Assembly (NCBI GenBank): GCA_041521345.1 | Contig: JBGOHB010000024.1 | Reading direction: 5' to 3' (one strand) | Length of the DNA stretch: 64,000 bases | From: Virgibacillus_N oceani_A | GTDB taxonomy: Bacteria > Bacillota > Bacilli > Bacillales > Amphibacillaceae | In this document: one piece after another, positions 1 to 8,770 of the stretch | How the letters are laid out: each line of letters starts with the position of its first letter | How positions within the stretch are numbered: the stretch's first letter is position 1 | Notes under the pieces: model-generated | The model's input: only the letters and a program-made list of their open reading frames with translations | Database searches by the model: none | What the model was told of the DNA's origin: nothing | Translations under genes and position numbers: made by a program

Positions 1-85
1 TTATTATTTCTTTAATGATTGATAAGGTTCCAAGTCGATATGAAATAGGAATTGCTTTCATACTGAATGATAGTTGAATTCTCAT
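1..85 (-). CDS. cas6: Cas6 CRISPR RNA endoribonuclease, N-terminus only (runs off the left edge)
   Basis: Reading leftward from an ATG at 85, the first 28 codons begin MRIQLSFSMKAIPISYR and continue LGTLSIIKEII. This matches the Cas6 N-terminal pattern of a first beta strand, then a Tyr-Arg pair and a helix ending in Ile-Lys-Glu. A run of six G about 8 bases upstream (93-98) serves as ribosome binding site. Cas6 cuts the pre-crRNA inside each repeat. It would be the first gene of a cas operon lying outside the window, which fits the CRISPR array immediately upstream. The rest of the protein is not visible, so the family call rests on a short stretch plus context. Confidence 0.72.
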   Translation of the reverse strand, partial: MRIQLSFSMKAIPISYRLGTLSIIKEII

Positions 86-167
86 TCTTTCACCCCCCTA
101 TTAATTTATTTTATTTAAAGTTTCAATATCCAATATATAGTAATTATACCAGCCTGTCAACAAAAAA

Positions 168-206
168 TTAGAAAATAAAAAAAGTTGCGTGGTTTACACA
201 CAACTT
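168..206 (-). terminator. Terminator between the CRISPR array and cas6
   Basis: A 10-bp stem (182-191 with 197-206, one G-T pair) is followed on the minus strand by a long T-rich run at 170-181. A transcript running leftward through the array would stop here, separating array RNA from cas6 mRNA. Confidence 0.6.
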
Positions 207-442
207 CCCTCTCTGTTCAGATATATAATTCTGATATAAAATAGAATAAATTAATCTTTATATCCTGCTACATTATGATATACAAACTAGATTAGCATAA
301 TAAGCAAGGTTTAAATAGAGAAGAAAGTTGTAATTATATTTACTAGATTATCATAAAACCTATGCAAAATAATGCTATCCCTATGAAAATACCTTGATTA
401 TAAGAAAAACAGCTATAAAATTTGTATATTTAATTAAGTATG

Positions 443-1117
443 CCTAACATCCAGTTATGTTCAGATAATATAATGAAATGCTTGGCGTTGTTGGCCAAAT
501 TATTCCTCTTTTTATCCCACTACGTTCAGATAATACTTGCCCTACGACACCAAGCGGTTCATGAAAATGATCTTTATATCCCACTACGTTCAGATAATAC
601 GGCGTTTCAGATAGTCGCCGGGGCAATTGCTTATCACTTTATATCCCACTACGTTCAAATAATACTTTCATCAGATTTTTAATCTGTTTTGCTGTTTCGT
701 GCTTTATGCCCCACTACGTTCAAATAATACTGATAGTGAGAGGTCCCTTGTTTAAGCTTTGCCGAGGCTTTATATCCCACTACGTTCAAATAATACTCTA
801 ATGTTCAGATCAATGAAATATGGGTTGACCACTTTATATCCCACTACGTTCAAATAATACACAATTCCACTACCGTATAACTTAGTCGCCATTTTCTTTA
901 TATCCCACTACGTTCAAATAATACTTCAGCGCTGACTTCCCTGTATAACCCCATTTCTTCCTTTATATCCCACTACGTTCAAATAATACGGTTAATGAGT
1001 ACAACAGCAGCAAGAGCAGGAATACTTTATATCCCACTACGTTCAAATAATACACAAACCACCAAAGCAGAAAGATTATAGCTATAAGCTTTATATCCCA
1101 CTACGTTCAAATAATAC
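443..1117 (-). CRISPR. CRISPR array, 11 repeats and 10 spacers, probable type I-B
   Basis: Repeats of 29 bp lie at 443-471 (degenerate), 508-536, 572-600, 637-665, 702-730, 768-796, 832-860, 896-924, 961-989, 1025-1053 and 1089-1117. Spacers are 35-37 bp. The plus-strand core is CCCACTACGTTCAAATAATAC (here described; the crRNA sense is its complement, ending in ATATAAAG). The leftmost repeat has about 8 mismatches, repeats 2-3 carry a G in CAGATAATAC, and the repeat at 702 has two changes, so the left end is the old, leader-distal end. Transcription is therefore leftward with the leader at 1118 onward. A 29-bp repeat with a TAAAG-like 3' handle next to cas6 fits type I-B of Firmicutes; the effector genes are outside the window, so the subtype is inference. 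Confidence 0.95.
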
Positions 1118-1375
1118 CCCATAAAAAAACACACATAAACTCCTTCACATCAAGGTTTATAGTCCATCCAGAGAACATTAATTGCAGTGAACCGCTAATT
1201 TGTTTTTGGAAAATGAGTGTGAAGAATATTGTACATCAAGTATATCAAGGATTAAGATGGTTTTCCATTTTTAGTCGGTTTACTGCAAATTGAGCTTTTT
1301 ACAAAGATATCGTTAATAGAATTGTCTATTCCATATGTACTTTATACCGGACAATTCTTTCAGCGCACTCAAACA
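1118..1375 (-). promoter_or_regulatory. Probable CRISPR leader
   Basis: AT-rich, gene-free DNA abutting the last, perfect repeat at the non-degenerate end of the array. No long open frame is present. By position it should hold the array promoter and the spacer-integration signals. I could not single out a convincing -35/-10 pair. Confidence 0.5.
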
Positions 1376-1411
1376 AAACAAAAAAAGACGCCAGCAACCC
1401 CAACGTCTTTC
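1376..1411 (-). terminator. Terminator downstream of ydjO
   Basis: AAAGACG/CGTCTTT arms enclose a 13-base loop and are followed by a T run on the minus strand. It lies 37 bases after the ydjO stop and shields the CRISPR leader from read-through. Confidence 0.75.
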
Positions 1412-1447
1412 AAAACTGAATACATTATAAATACAGAGATACTAAAC

Positions 1448-1624
1448 TTATTTTAATTCAGGCAGCACGCGTGTCTCCTGCTCCATAGCAGATTTACAAA
1501 GCGGGCACTCAGGTTCTTCTTCAAAGCTGTAAGATTCACGCATCCACCCTTGACAATCGGCACTCGTGCAAGACCAAATATTCGTTTCTACCTCGGGAAC
1601 CGGTTCTTTTCGATAAAACGACAA
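1448..1624 (-). CDS. ydjO: YdjO family small cysteine-rich protein
   Basis: A protein of about 58 residues with the family signature of four cysteines: WSCTSADCQGWMRE in the middle and CPLCKSAM near the end, suggesting a small metal-binding fold. B. subtilis YdjO is cold-inducible; its biochemical role is unknown. I prefer the TTG start at 1624 (MSFYRKEPVPEVE), because AAAGGGG sits 9 bases upstream of it and the product then matches the usual MSYY/F start of the family. The upstream ATG at 1633 directly abuts that G run, and the ATG at 1669 would give 73 residues. Monocistronic, with its own terminator. Confidence 0.8.
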   Translation of the reverse strand: MSFYRKEPVPEVETNIWSCTSADCQGWMRESYSFEEEPECPLCKSAMEQETRVLPELK

Positions 1625-1726
1625 TGATAGCATCCCCTTTCTTTTTTTATTATACTCCTTTCTCATCACTTATACAACGCTGTCAAAAGCCTATGAAAAA
1701 TTTATAAATTGTCCTACTTGCCAAAA

Positions 1727-2461
1727 TCAAAGCACATACTTCTCAATCGCAAGAGCCACTCCATCCCGATCATTCGTCTCCGTCACCACATCAGCAGCTT
1801 TCAAAATAGCCTCCTGTGCATTGCCCATCGCAACACCAATTCCTGCTTCCTGGATCATTTTAATATCATTCAAACTGTCTCCACAAGCCATCACTTCGTC
1901 CAGCGTAATTCCAATTTGCTTGCACACTTTTTTTAAAGCCGACGCCTTACTCACACCTGCAGGATTCGCTTCCACATTCGTCGGCATGGAATTTGTAAGC
2001 TCCAGTCCTTCAATATAGGAAAGCTCCTCGATCATTTTATCCAGTTTCTCCTGCTCCAAAGAATGGCATCCAAACTTCAACCAGTCATAATGATGAAAAT
2101 CATCCGGCGGCGTATTGCGAAATGCTTCATTCGTCGCCATCATCCACATATGGACCCCAACTTCTTTACCGATATGCCACATTCTTTCCACTTTTTCCGC
2201 AGCCAGTAAATGCCGGTCAATCAGTTCTTGATCCATTGTCCAAATTTCACCGCCATTTACAGTAACTAAATAAGAAGTCAGATTTAACTCCTCAGCATAC
2301 GGATAGCACGATTTTAACCAGCGTCCCGTACTGAGCACCACATGCACATCTTTTTCCATCGCCTTTTTTATGACCTCTTTTGTGTAATCCGATACTTCCT
2401 GATCACTATTTAATAAAGTACCATCCATATCCAAGGCAACTAATTTAATTGAATCCTTCAA
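1727..2461 (-). CDS. Cof-type HAD-IIB family phosphatase
   Basis: A 244-residue haloacid dehalogenase-fold hydrolase. Motif I is ALDMDGTLLNSD (residues 9-20) with the nucleophile Asp and the acid/base Asp two residues on. Motif II is the Ser/Thr in VVLSTGR near residue 45. Motif III/IV is the late GDSLNDIKM (about 193) that binds magnesium, with a preceding lysine in SKASALKKV. The C2-type cap lies between motifs II and III. Members dephosphorylate sugar phosphates, flavin or pyridoxal phosphates; the substrate cannot be read from sequence. Length is slightly short for the family (about 260-290). It stands alone between ydjO and a small membrane protein gene. Confidence 0.88.
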   Translation of the reverse strand: MKDSIKLVALDMDGTLLNSDQEVSDYTKEVIKKAMEKDVHVVLSTGRWLKSCYPYAEELNLTSYLVTVNGGEIWTMDQELIDRHLLAAEKVERMWHIGKEVGVHMWMMATNEAFRNTPPDDFHHYDWLKFGCHSLEQEKLDKMIEELSYIEGLELTNSMPTNVEANPAGVSKASALKKVCKQIGITLDEVMACGDSLNDIKMIQEAGIGVAMGNAQEAILKAADVVTETNDRDGVALAIEKYVL

Positions 2462-2522
2462 TGATAAACTCCTCCGTTCTATGCTTCCTGTTTTTAGGGA
2501 TTTGCTAAGTAATGGTTTCTCA

Positions 2523-2699
2523 TTATTTTCTTCTTTTATATCCGATAAACAAAAAATTGATTATAACAAGCAAGATTCCTATTACGAGGATAATATAGGC
2601 AATAATATTGGAAGTATTCTCATATACAAAATAGGCGCCAATTGCCGTTAAAACCCATCCAACTGCTTCTCCAATAAGTCTTTTTGCAACATCCGACAT
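2523..2699 (-). CDS. Small two-helix membrane protein, function unknown
   Basis: A 58-codon frame starting MSDVAKRLIGEAVGWVLTAI and ending YKRRK. It has two hydrophobic segments separated by a short polar turn (FVYENTSN), a typical small integral membrane protein with a basic C-terminus. An AAGGGG ribosome binding site lies 7 bases before the ATG at 2699. It is on the same strand as the flanking transporter and HAD genes, 110 bases downstream of the MFS gene. I do not recognise a named family. Confidence 0.65.
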   Translation of the reverse strand: MSDVAKRLIGEAVGWVLTAIGAYFVYENTSNIIAYIILVIGILLVIINFLFIGYKRRK

Positions 2700-2809
2700 T
2701 TTTATTCCCCTTGCTTTTTCTTTTGAATATAGAGCTGCATTTTTTTATAGCAAAAAAATCAAGACGAAAGAAGAGCCTCAACCCTAACCCTCACTTCCGG
2801 TTTCCGCCA

Positions 2810-4012
2810 TCAATCCAGTACAAATTTATCCCTGCCTGCTCCCAGCCCAAACATCGTTACAAGGGCAGCTACCATAATCATGGTCGAGAGAGGCAGCATC
2901 CAGGCCCCGGTTAAATCAAATAAATAGCCGATAAACATTGGTCCAATGGCCGCAAGCACATACCCAATGGATTGAGCCATGCCTGACAACTCAGAAGCCT
3001 GTCTTCCGTCACGTGCACGCAGGCCGAGGAAGGTTAAGGCCAAGGCAAATGATCCACTAAGTGACAGCCCGATAAGTATTGTGCTAAACACTATAGCTGC
3101 CATAGATTCACCAATAATCAAACCGGTGTACCCTCCAGCAGAAAAAATACCAAGCGTAATTACAATCCCGCGTTGAGATGAAAATTTTCCAGCAAGTACA
3201 GGGACTATAAAGCTTGCAGGCAGACCGACAAATTGTGTAAAGGAAAGCATCCATCCTGCAGCTGACAACGTTAAGCCGGAATGATGCAAAATTTCCGGCA
3301 GCCAGGATATCGTTACATAAAAAAGAAAAGACTGCAAGCCCATAAAAGCAGCTACCTGCCAGGCTAAAGGAGATTTCCACATTCGGTTTTCCGAAGTACT
3401 GACAAATTTCATTTCTTCTCTATCACTGGCCTCCGTTTTTTTTACCAGATATACCCATATAATAATTCCAATCACTGCCGGAATAGCCCATACTAAGAGC
3501 GCAACCTGCCATCCATATCCGAGTCCGGAGGCGATGGGCACACTTACCCCCGAAGCTGTTGCAGCGAAAACCCCCATTGCTGTGGAATAAATACTTGTCA
3601 TTAATCCAACCTTGGCCGGGAATTTATCTTTTATGACTGCAGGCAATAATACATTACATATGGCGATTCCTAAACCTACTAACAAGGTTCCCAGGAAAAG
3701 AAAAAACACAAAAGAAAACGAGCGGGCGCTAATACCGATGAATAAAAGAATTAATCCCATGAGCATAATAAATTTATTCGTATACCGATTCCCCAGCTTC
3801 GGGACAATCGGGGATAACACAGCAAAAGCCACAAGCGGAAGACTGGTTAAAATACCAGCTCTCCAATTCGACAAACCGATGTCATCACGGATCGTGCCAA
3901 TTAGTGGTCCCACCGAAGTGATAGCAGGCCGTAAATTTATGGCAACGATGATTATTCCGATAATCAATAAGATTCGATATAACTGATGTGATTTTTCATC
4001 CTGGATGCTCAT
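2810..4012 (-). CDS. CynX/NimT-type MFS transporter
   Basis: A 400-residue, 12-helix major facilitator. The N-terminal stretch AINLRPAITSVGPLIGTI is diagnostic of the CynX/NimT/YycB subfamily (cyanate and 2-nitroimidazole transporter homologues). A second signature, SFLFYVTISWLPEIL, starts helix 7. The C-terminal half ends GLGAGRDKFVLD. Substrates in this group are mostly unknown small anions or nitroimidazoles. The ATG at 4012 follows AGGAATTGTTGT. No cyanase or regulator is adjacent, so no substrate is assigned. Confidence 0.88.
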   Translation of the reverse strand: MSIQDEKSHQLYRILLIIGIIIVAINLRPAITSVGPLIGTIRDDIGLSNWRAGILTSLPLVAFAVLSPIVPKLGNRYTNKFIMLMGLILLFIGISARSFSFVFFLFLGTLLVGLGIAICNVLLPAVIKDKFPAKVGLMTSIYSTAMGVFAATASGVSVPIASGLGYGWQVALLVWAIPAVIGIIIWVYLVKKTEASDREEMKFVSTSENRMWKSPLAWQVAAFMGLQSFLFYVTISWLPEILHHSGLTLSAAGWMLSFTQFVGLPASFIVPVLAGKFSSQRGIVITLGIFSAGGYTGLIIGESMAAIVFSTILIGLSLSGSFALALTFLGLRARDGRQASELSGMAQSIGYVLAAIGPMFIGYLFDLTGAWMLPLSTMIMVAALVTMFGLGAGRDKFVLD

Positions 4013-4149
4013 ACAACAATTCCTTTCTCTAAACCTACATACGAATATAGCACATTAGGCTGTGGAGAAAAAGAAAGAGAGCTGTAGTTTGAAGTGTTTT
4101 TTTATTTGTGCGGGTCATTTACATGGGTTTTTTGACCTTAAAGCGGCGA

Positions 4150-4385
4150 TTGATTATTTTTGGTTTCCGGTATAATCTAGGTATGTAGTTGCATATAATA
4201 TTAGTAAACTTGGCTTGCCGCCAGTTATAATGACGGTAGCCTTAGTTGCACTTATGCAAGTAAGAAAGTGTACGCTTTCAAACCTGCAAAAAAAGACCAC
4301 AGCTGGTACTGCGGTCAAGTGATATGCTGTTCACCTTGGTTCAGCTATCGAAAATAGGCCTCTCGGAGTGAGGTCTATTTTTTAT
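4150..4385 (+). ncRNA. Candidate antisense RNA to the small toxin (RatA-like)
   Basis: A possible promoter (TTGATT at 4150, TATAAT at 4171, 15-bp spacing) would start an RNA near 4183 running rightward. It contains the hairpin GACCACAG/CTGCGGTC at about 4295-4316 and ends at the symmetric terminator 4352-4385. Its 3' end overlaps the 3' end and stop codon of the toxin gene on the other strand. This is the layout of the txpA/RatA type I toxin-antitoxin pair. Promoter spacing is short, so the start is uncertain. Confidence 0.55.
4352..4385. terminator. Bidirectional terminator in the type I toxin locus
   Basis: AATAGGCCTC (4353-4362) pairs with GAGGTCTATT (4370-4379). A T run follows on the plus strand and an A run precedes on the left, so it can end both the antisense RNA and, imperfectly, the toxin mRNA. 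Confidence 0.7.
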
Positions 4386-4470
4386 TGATCATGCGCATTA
4401 CGAGTGTCAGTAGCGTAATAATAAAGGTCCCGAACGCAATCATTAGCATAAACACTTCAAAGACACCCAT
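4375..4470 (-). CDS. TxpA/BsrG-like holin-like toxin peptide
   Basis: A 31-residue peptide, MGVFEVFMLMIAFGTFIITL then LTLVMRMINKK. It has a short polar N-terminus, one transmembrane helix and a basic tail. The pattern [ST/V][YF]E..M.MI.F at the N-terminus is shared by TxpA and the putative holin-like toxin family of Firmicutes. The ribosome binding site AAAGGGGGTGG is very strong. Such peptides depolarise or disturb the membrane when unpaired and are held silent by an antisense RNA, a candidate for which lies opposite its 3' end. Function is by family and context. Confidence 0.72.
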   Translation of the reverse strand: MGVFEVFMLMIAFGTFIITLLTLVMRMINKK

Positions 4471-4750
4471 GTGGCACCACCCCCTTTCTGATCCTTGAGG
4501 GTTAGCAGAAATTCCTTGTAAGCCCATGCCCATTCATAGTATGACATGCCAGAAAGGAAACATACGCCATAACAGGAATATTTGTTCTGTTTTTATATGG
4601 GTGTACATTTTTTCGTGTATCCTTATGCGGCGAATGAGGTGTTTTGCTTCTGACATACATGATACAAGCTGCATAAATGCTTGTATATTTTATCTTATGC
4701 TAAAAAATATTAAGTTTGTAATGAATCTATCGGAAATTTTTGCATAATGG

Positions 4751-5716
4751 TTATGTGCTGTCTGATATTCTAGGCTTTTCTTGCTGCTCACGGAAAGAAG
4801 TACGTTTCCGCTTTTTTATCTGGGCAATGATAATACCGGAAATGATGAGTCCAGTTCCAGTGATCACACCAATGGTCATTTCCTCCTGTAAAATCAAACT
4901 GCTGAAGAACAGGCCGAATATCGGCACAAGCAGTGTAGAAATGGTTGCCGTTACCATATCAATGAAGCTGATAATAAAAAACCATGCCGTAAAACATAAG
5001 GCAGAGGCAAGCACTCCGGTAAATACTATATAATAAATGCTTTCTGCGTTTAAAACAATCGGCTCATTCCATTCCATAAACAGTGCCACGATAATAATTC
5101 CCACCGCACCGAAAGTCATTTGAAAGGCAGATACCTGCAGCCGCGGCAAATCAGGTACCTTCAGACGGTAGTATACATTTGATATGGCCCAGGCGATAGC
5201 AGCTATAATGATTAACAGCTGGCCAAAAATCGCTTGCCATGGCTGCCCAATGAAAATGTCCCATCCTAAAATCGTTACCAAACCAAGCATTCCCATGAGT
5301 AAACCAGCAAATTTTGCGGCATTGATTTTTTCACCAAGAAATTTTAATGCAAGCAGACTGCTGAATAATGGCATGGAATATAATATGACGGACGATTGTC
5401 CTGCATCTACAAAGCGCAGGCCGTACATCACAAGCAGAAAAACAGCCGATGTTTGTAACAATCCGATAATCATAATATGTTTTATGTATTTCTTTGGAGG
5501 AGCACCTGTCTTTAGCAGCCAGACCACGAGCAGCAAGGTGATCGCTCCAATGCTGAATCTGAATGCGGAAAATGTAAATGGCCCCATATAATCCAAAGCG
5601 GCCTTCATCAACACCCAAGCATACCCCCATATTAATGTAATTAAAATGATCAGCAGCCACATAAGAAATTTATTTCGTTGCAGGACCCCCGATAAAGCGT
5701 TTAATTTATTTATCAT
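4751..5716 (-). CDS. EamA/DMT-type small-molecule exporter
   Basis: A 321-residue protein with ten predicted membrane helices in two EamA repeats. The first repeat holds LIWGYAWVLMKAAL and AFRFSIGAI; the second contains WAISNVYYRLKV and ends LQEEMTIGVITGTGLIISGI, the conserved end of the family. The tail is basic (KKRKRTSFREQQEK) and cytoplasmic. Drug/metabolite transporters of this type usually export amino acids or metabolites; no substrate can be assigned. AGGAGG lies 7 bases before the ATG. Single gene. Confidence 0.88.
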   Translation of the reverse strand: MINKLNALSGVLQRNKFLMWLLIILITLIWGYAWVLMKAALDYMGPFTFSAFRFSIGAITLLLVVWLLKTGAPPKKYIKHIMIIGLLQTSAVFLLVMYGLRFVDAGQSSVILYSMPLFSSLLALKFLGEKINAAKFAGLLMGMLGLVTILGWDIFIGQPWQAIFGQLLIIIAAIAWAISNVYYRLKVPDLPRLQVSAFQMTFGAVGIIIVALFMEWNEPIVLNAESIYYIVFTGVLASALCFTAWFFIISFIDMVTATISTLLVPIFGLFFSSLILQEEMTIGVITGTGLIISGIIIAQIKKRKRTSFREQQEKPRISDST

Positions 5717-5846
5717 TTCAAAGCCTCCTGCACAAATTATAGCATGGGAATCAAGGAGAGGTATATCATCCCACTAACTGAAGAACAGTATCCTTCGCCG
5801 TATTTCGCTCAAAAAAAATAAGCCTGCTTTTTTTGCACGCTCATTT

Positions 5847-6095
5847 TCAAATGATGTTCTGTGCTATGATGTTGTTTGATTTACGTTCCTTGCCTTCTGC
5901 TACCACTGCAATTTTTTCATCCAGTTCTTTGAGGTTCTGCTCCAACCCATCTATATTCAATTCAATATCATTGACTTGATTTTCCAAATCTGAGTATAGG
6001 TCTTTGATTTGATGGCTGTTTGTCTTTATATCATCCAGTTCTTCTAACAGGTCTGTGATAGCATGTAACAGATCTTCCAGCATTTGTTTGGTCAA
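5847..6095 (-). CDS. Small coiled-coil protein, function unknown
   Basis: An 82-residue, highly charged, almost wholly helical protein. Heptad-like spacing of Leu/Ile runs through LEDLLHAITDLLEELDDI and NDIELNIDGLEQNLKELDEK, indicating a coiled coil. I place the start at the TTG at 6095 because GAGGGAGG lies 8 bases upstream; a longer ATG start at 6140 has no such site. No membrane segment or signal peptide. Not recognised; it may be an adaptor or assembly factor, but nothing nearby says for what. Confidence 0.6.
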   Translation of the reverse strand: MTKQMLEDLLHAITDLLEELDDIKTNSHQIKDLYSDLENQVNDIELNIDGLEQNLKELDEKIAVVAEGKERKSNNIIAQNII

Positions 6096-6375
6096 CCTGA
6101 TACCTCCCTCACTGTTTTTGAATATCAACGGTGTTATCATATCATTTCATAAAATTACCCTCAAGTGTATAAAGAAGGATCTTTGTATACGTTAGGTAGG
6201 TAATTTGTCTCTATTGCTGGCTTGATTATTTAAAGTAACGAATGAGGGAGGACGCTACATTTGCCTTACTGGGTGCCTAGTCACCCCCCCGAATCGGCTC
6301 GAATTGTGTCGAATGTATGCTATGCGTCCTTTTGACCTTCGTAAGTTGAACCTCAAAACGACACATCCTGCAAAA

Positions 6376-7224
6376 TTATTTCTGTTTTTTCCTCGATCTT
6401 CTTATAACTAACAGCAATAGAAATATCACAATGGAGCCAAACATCATAACACCAATCATGAAGAGTGAACCTAAGCCCTGCGTCTCTTCTTGAAATGTAA
6501 CAATCGGTGGTGCGCCATATCCTGCAGGCATGATAAAAAATCGTGCCATCGCCAGATATCCCAAGTGAAAGCCAATTGCTGCCCATAAACTTCCAGTATA
6601 AACACGAATTAATGCCAATGCGATCCCGAAAACAAATAGAAGCATTAATTGTGGTATGATTGCTATGTCAATAGTTGCCATTCCAATCATCGTTTGCAGA
6701 AGGGTGACCCCAACAGAGACTGCCACAAAGATGAATGTTTGAATAATCACCGATAGCCATACTGCCAAACGATTCCTTAACACATCAAAAACCAAACCAC
6801 GCAAAGCTAGTTCTTCCGGCAATGCTTCATAAAAAAACGCAATAAGCATATTGAGCAGAAGTGCACCGATCCAATGATTTGGTGCATGCCACTGTTCTAT
6901 ACTAATTAAATTTAGTGCACTTGCAATGAACAAACCTATGAGTGCTAAACCAGTTGCAACAAAGAAACCTGTAAAAAAATGCGGAGCTCTTTTTCTGGAA
7001 AAGGACGGATTTTCTACCAACTTTATACGGCTGTGCAGCTGTTTATACAAAAATAAAATTATGGGAACTACTATCATACTCATAACGACTGCTTGAACAA
7101 TTAATCTGCCATCACCAGTAATTGAAAACTGGTCTTCGACAATATTACCAGCAACTACAGCCAGAAATAATCCGACAGTTACGGTCGCCCAGCCGGCAAT
7201 TAATATAGAAAACGTATTCTTCAA
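6376..7224 (-). CDS. CPBP family intramembrane metalloprotease (Abi/CAAX-like)
   Basis: A 282-residue protein with about eight membrane helices. The glutamate motif EELALR (residues 137-142, in EALPEELALRGLVFDVL) is the EExxxR signature, and IGFHLGYLAMARFF near residue 218 supplies the His of the second motif. These residues form the active site of Rce1-like glutamic/metal peptidases. In Gram-positive bacteria such proteins often accompany ABC exporters or bacteriocin immunity loci. Here it follows the ABC permease by 76 bases on the same strand, so it is probably the last gene of the GntR/ABC operon. Confidence 0.85.
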   Translation of the reverse strand: MKNTFSILIAGWATVTVGLFLAVVAGNIVEDQFSITGDGRLIVQAVVMSMIVVPIILFLYKQLHSRIKLVENPSFSRKRAPHFFTGFFVATGLALIGLFIASALNLISIEQWHAPNHWIGALLLNMLIAFFYEALPEELALRGLVFDVLRNRLAVWLSVIIQTFIFVAVSVGVTLLQTMIGMATIDIAIIPQLMLLFVFGIALALIRVYTGSLWAAIGFHLGYLAMARFFIMPAGYGAPPIVTFQEETQGLGSLFMIGVMMFGSIVIFLLLLVIRRSRKKQK

Positions 7225-7300
7225 TTCCTGTTCATCTCCTTATAAACTGCTGAATAGAAAGTTTGAATCTTTCAACTGCAGCTAATGTAAACACCTTTAT

Positions 7301-7906
7301 TCAAAATGCTTTTCGTTGATAGATGATCGTAGTAACTCCCCAAGAAACTGCATAAAGGAACAAAACAATCACCGCTGCTCCCGTATATAAAGCGGGGGTG
7401 GATAAACTAACAATAAAGTCAGTAATCGCCGTTAAGTGTTCAGCCAAAAACCTTACAATAGGCGGTCCAATACCTGCTAAAAGAATAAAGCTAATGAGAA
7501 CAACGTGAAAAATATAGCCTGACTTAAATATATAAAACAACGGAAAGGTGAATGCAGCAAACAGCAGAAATAAACCACAGGCAATGGCAATATCAGTTAT
7601 CGTAAAAGATATATTCAAAACAAAATATGCCAGACTTGTCACCCCAATAGCTAAAGCCATATAAACAATAGCACCAAGATAACGTGATGCGATAATTTCT
7701 TGACGTGTATAAGGTAAAGAGTTTAACAAAATATTCGTCTTCGCTTTATTATCGTAATCAAATGCATTAAACGGAATAAAAATACTGGCAACGAGTAAAG
7801 TCAAAACTGGGTGTGCGTTCATAATAATAAAAAATGCAATAAAAGGAATAAAGATGAATAGATGCCTTTTTTGCAGTATGACATCACGCCTGATCAAATT
7901 AAACAT
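7301..7906 (-). CDS. ABC-2 type transporter permease (YtrC/YtrD-like)
   Basis: A 201-residue membrane protein with about six helices, starting MFNLIRRDVILQKRHLFIF. FNAFDYDNKAKTNILLNSLP followed by YTRQEIIASRYLGAI is the typical N-terminal loop of the small ABC-2 permeases found with YtrA-type regulators, where the sequence resembles a coupling helix. It overlaps the ATPase gene by 8 bases, so the two are translated together as one exporter. Substrate unknown; related systems respond to cell-wall antibiotics. Confidence 0.85.
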   Translation of the reverse strand: MFNLIRRDVILQKRHLFIFIPFIAFFIIMNAHPVLTLLVASIFIPFNAFDYDNKAKTNILLNSLPYTRQEIIASRYLGAIVYMALAIGVTSLAYFVLNISFTITDIAIACGLFLLFAAFTFPLFYIFKSGYIFHVVLISFILLAGIGPPIVRFLAEHLTAITDFIVSLSTPALYTGAAVIVLFLYAVSWGVTTIIYQRKAF

Positions 7907-8765
7907 GATTCACTCCCCCTTTTACGTAATACATAATATCCTCCAGAGATGCTTGTTCAATAACAACCGAATCCCCAAAAGTATTTTCCACTGCTTTCAT
8001 ATTATCCGTTAATGCTTCAAATCCAGTTGGCGCTCGATGAACATGAACAAAAGCCTTTTCCGTGTCTCTATCAAGCAATTCCGTTCCACCTTTTACGAGG
8101 GCATATTTATCAGCTACATCGTGAATAGACTGATTAAATACTAATTCCCCGTTCTGAATAAAAGCGATATAATCCGCGATACGATCCAAATCGGTTGTAA
8201 TATGCGTGGAGAAGAAAATGGTACGATTGCCATCAATCATTAATTCCTGCAGAAGATCCAGCAGCTCCCTTCTAAAAATAGGATCCAACCCTGCGGTCGG
8301 CTCATCCATGATAATCAGCTCTGCATCGTGGGACAGGGCGATCGCCAATGAAGCCTTCATTTGCATCCCTTTTGAGAAAGTTTTTATCGCTTTATTAAGC
8401 GGTAATTGGAATTGTTCCACATATTGATAAAACAACACATCGTCCCAGTGTTTGTAGGCTGGTCCAACAATACGCTTTATATCTTTTAAGTTCATTCCTT
8501 CAAAAAATACATTGCTATCGTATACAAACCCAATTCGCTCTTTGATCTCCTTTTCATGCGTCTTATAGTCCAATCCGAAAAGCTTCACTTCCCCGGCATC
8601 CGGCTTTAACAGATTCAACATCATTTTTATCGTAGTCGATTTACCGGCACCATTTGCGCCAATAAAGCCCGTTACAAAGCCTTTCTTCACTTGTAAATCG
8701 ATATTTTTAACAGAAAAACCTTTGAAATTTTTCGTAACACTTTTTAATTCAACCGTATTTTCCAT
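7899..8765 (-). CDS. ABC transporter ATP-binding protein (YtrB-like)
   Basis: A 288-residue ATPase. Walker A is GANGAGKSTT, the Q-loop region reads FVYDSNVFFE, the signature is TFSKGMQMK (degenerate LSGGQ), Walker B is LIIMDEPTAGLDP and the switch His is in FFSTHITTDLDR. The C-terminal 70 residues are the extra domain of YtrB/BcrA-type exporters. The ATG at 8765 has GAGGAG 9 bases upstream; a GTG at 8774 overlapping the regulator stop is the alternative. It couples with the adjacent permease. Confidence 0.9.
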   Translation of the reverse strand: MENTVELKSVTKNFKGFSVKNIDLQVKKGFVTGFIGANGAGKSTTIKMMLNLLKPDAGEVKLFGLDYKTHEKEIKERIGFVYDSNVFFEGMNLKDIKRIVGPAYKHWDDVLFYQYVEQFQLPLNKAIKTFSKGMQMKASLAIALSHDAELIIMDEPTAGLDPIFRRELLDLLQELMIDGNRTIFFSTHITTDLDRIADYIAFIQNGELVFNQSIHDVADKYALVKGGTELLDRDTEKAFVHVHRAPTGFEALTDNMKAVENTFGDSVVIEQASLEDIMYYVKGGVNHV

Positions 8766-8770
8766 GCTTG

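Noticed and set aside
440..682. Frames crossing the CRISPR repeats
   Set aside because: They are made of repeat and spacer DNA and repeat the same residues at repeat spacing.
6180..6375. GC-rich stretch with CACCCCCCCG as a possible regulatory RNA
   Set aside because: No stable nested stems or known riboswitch core could be recognised.
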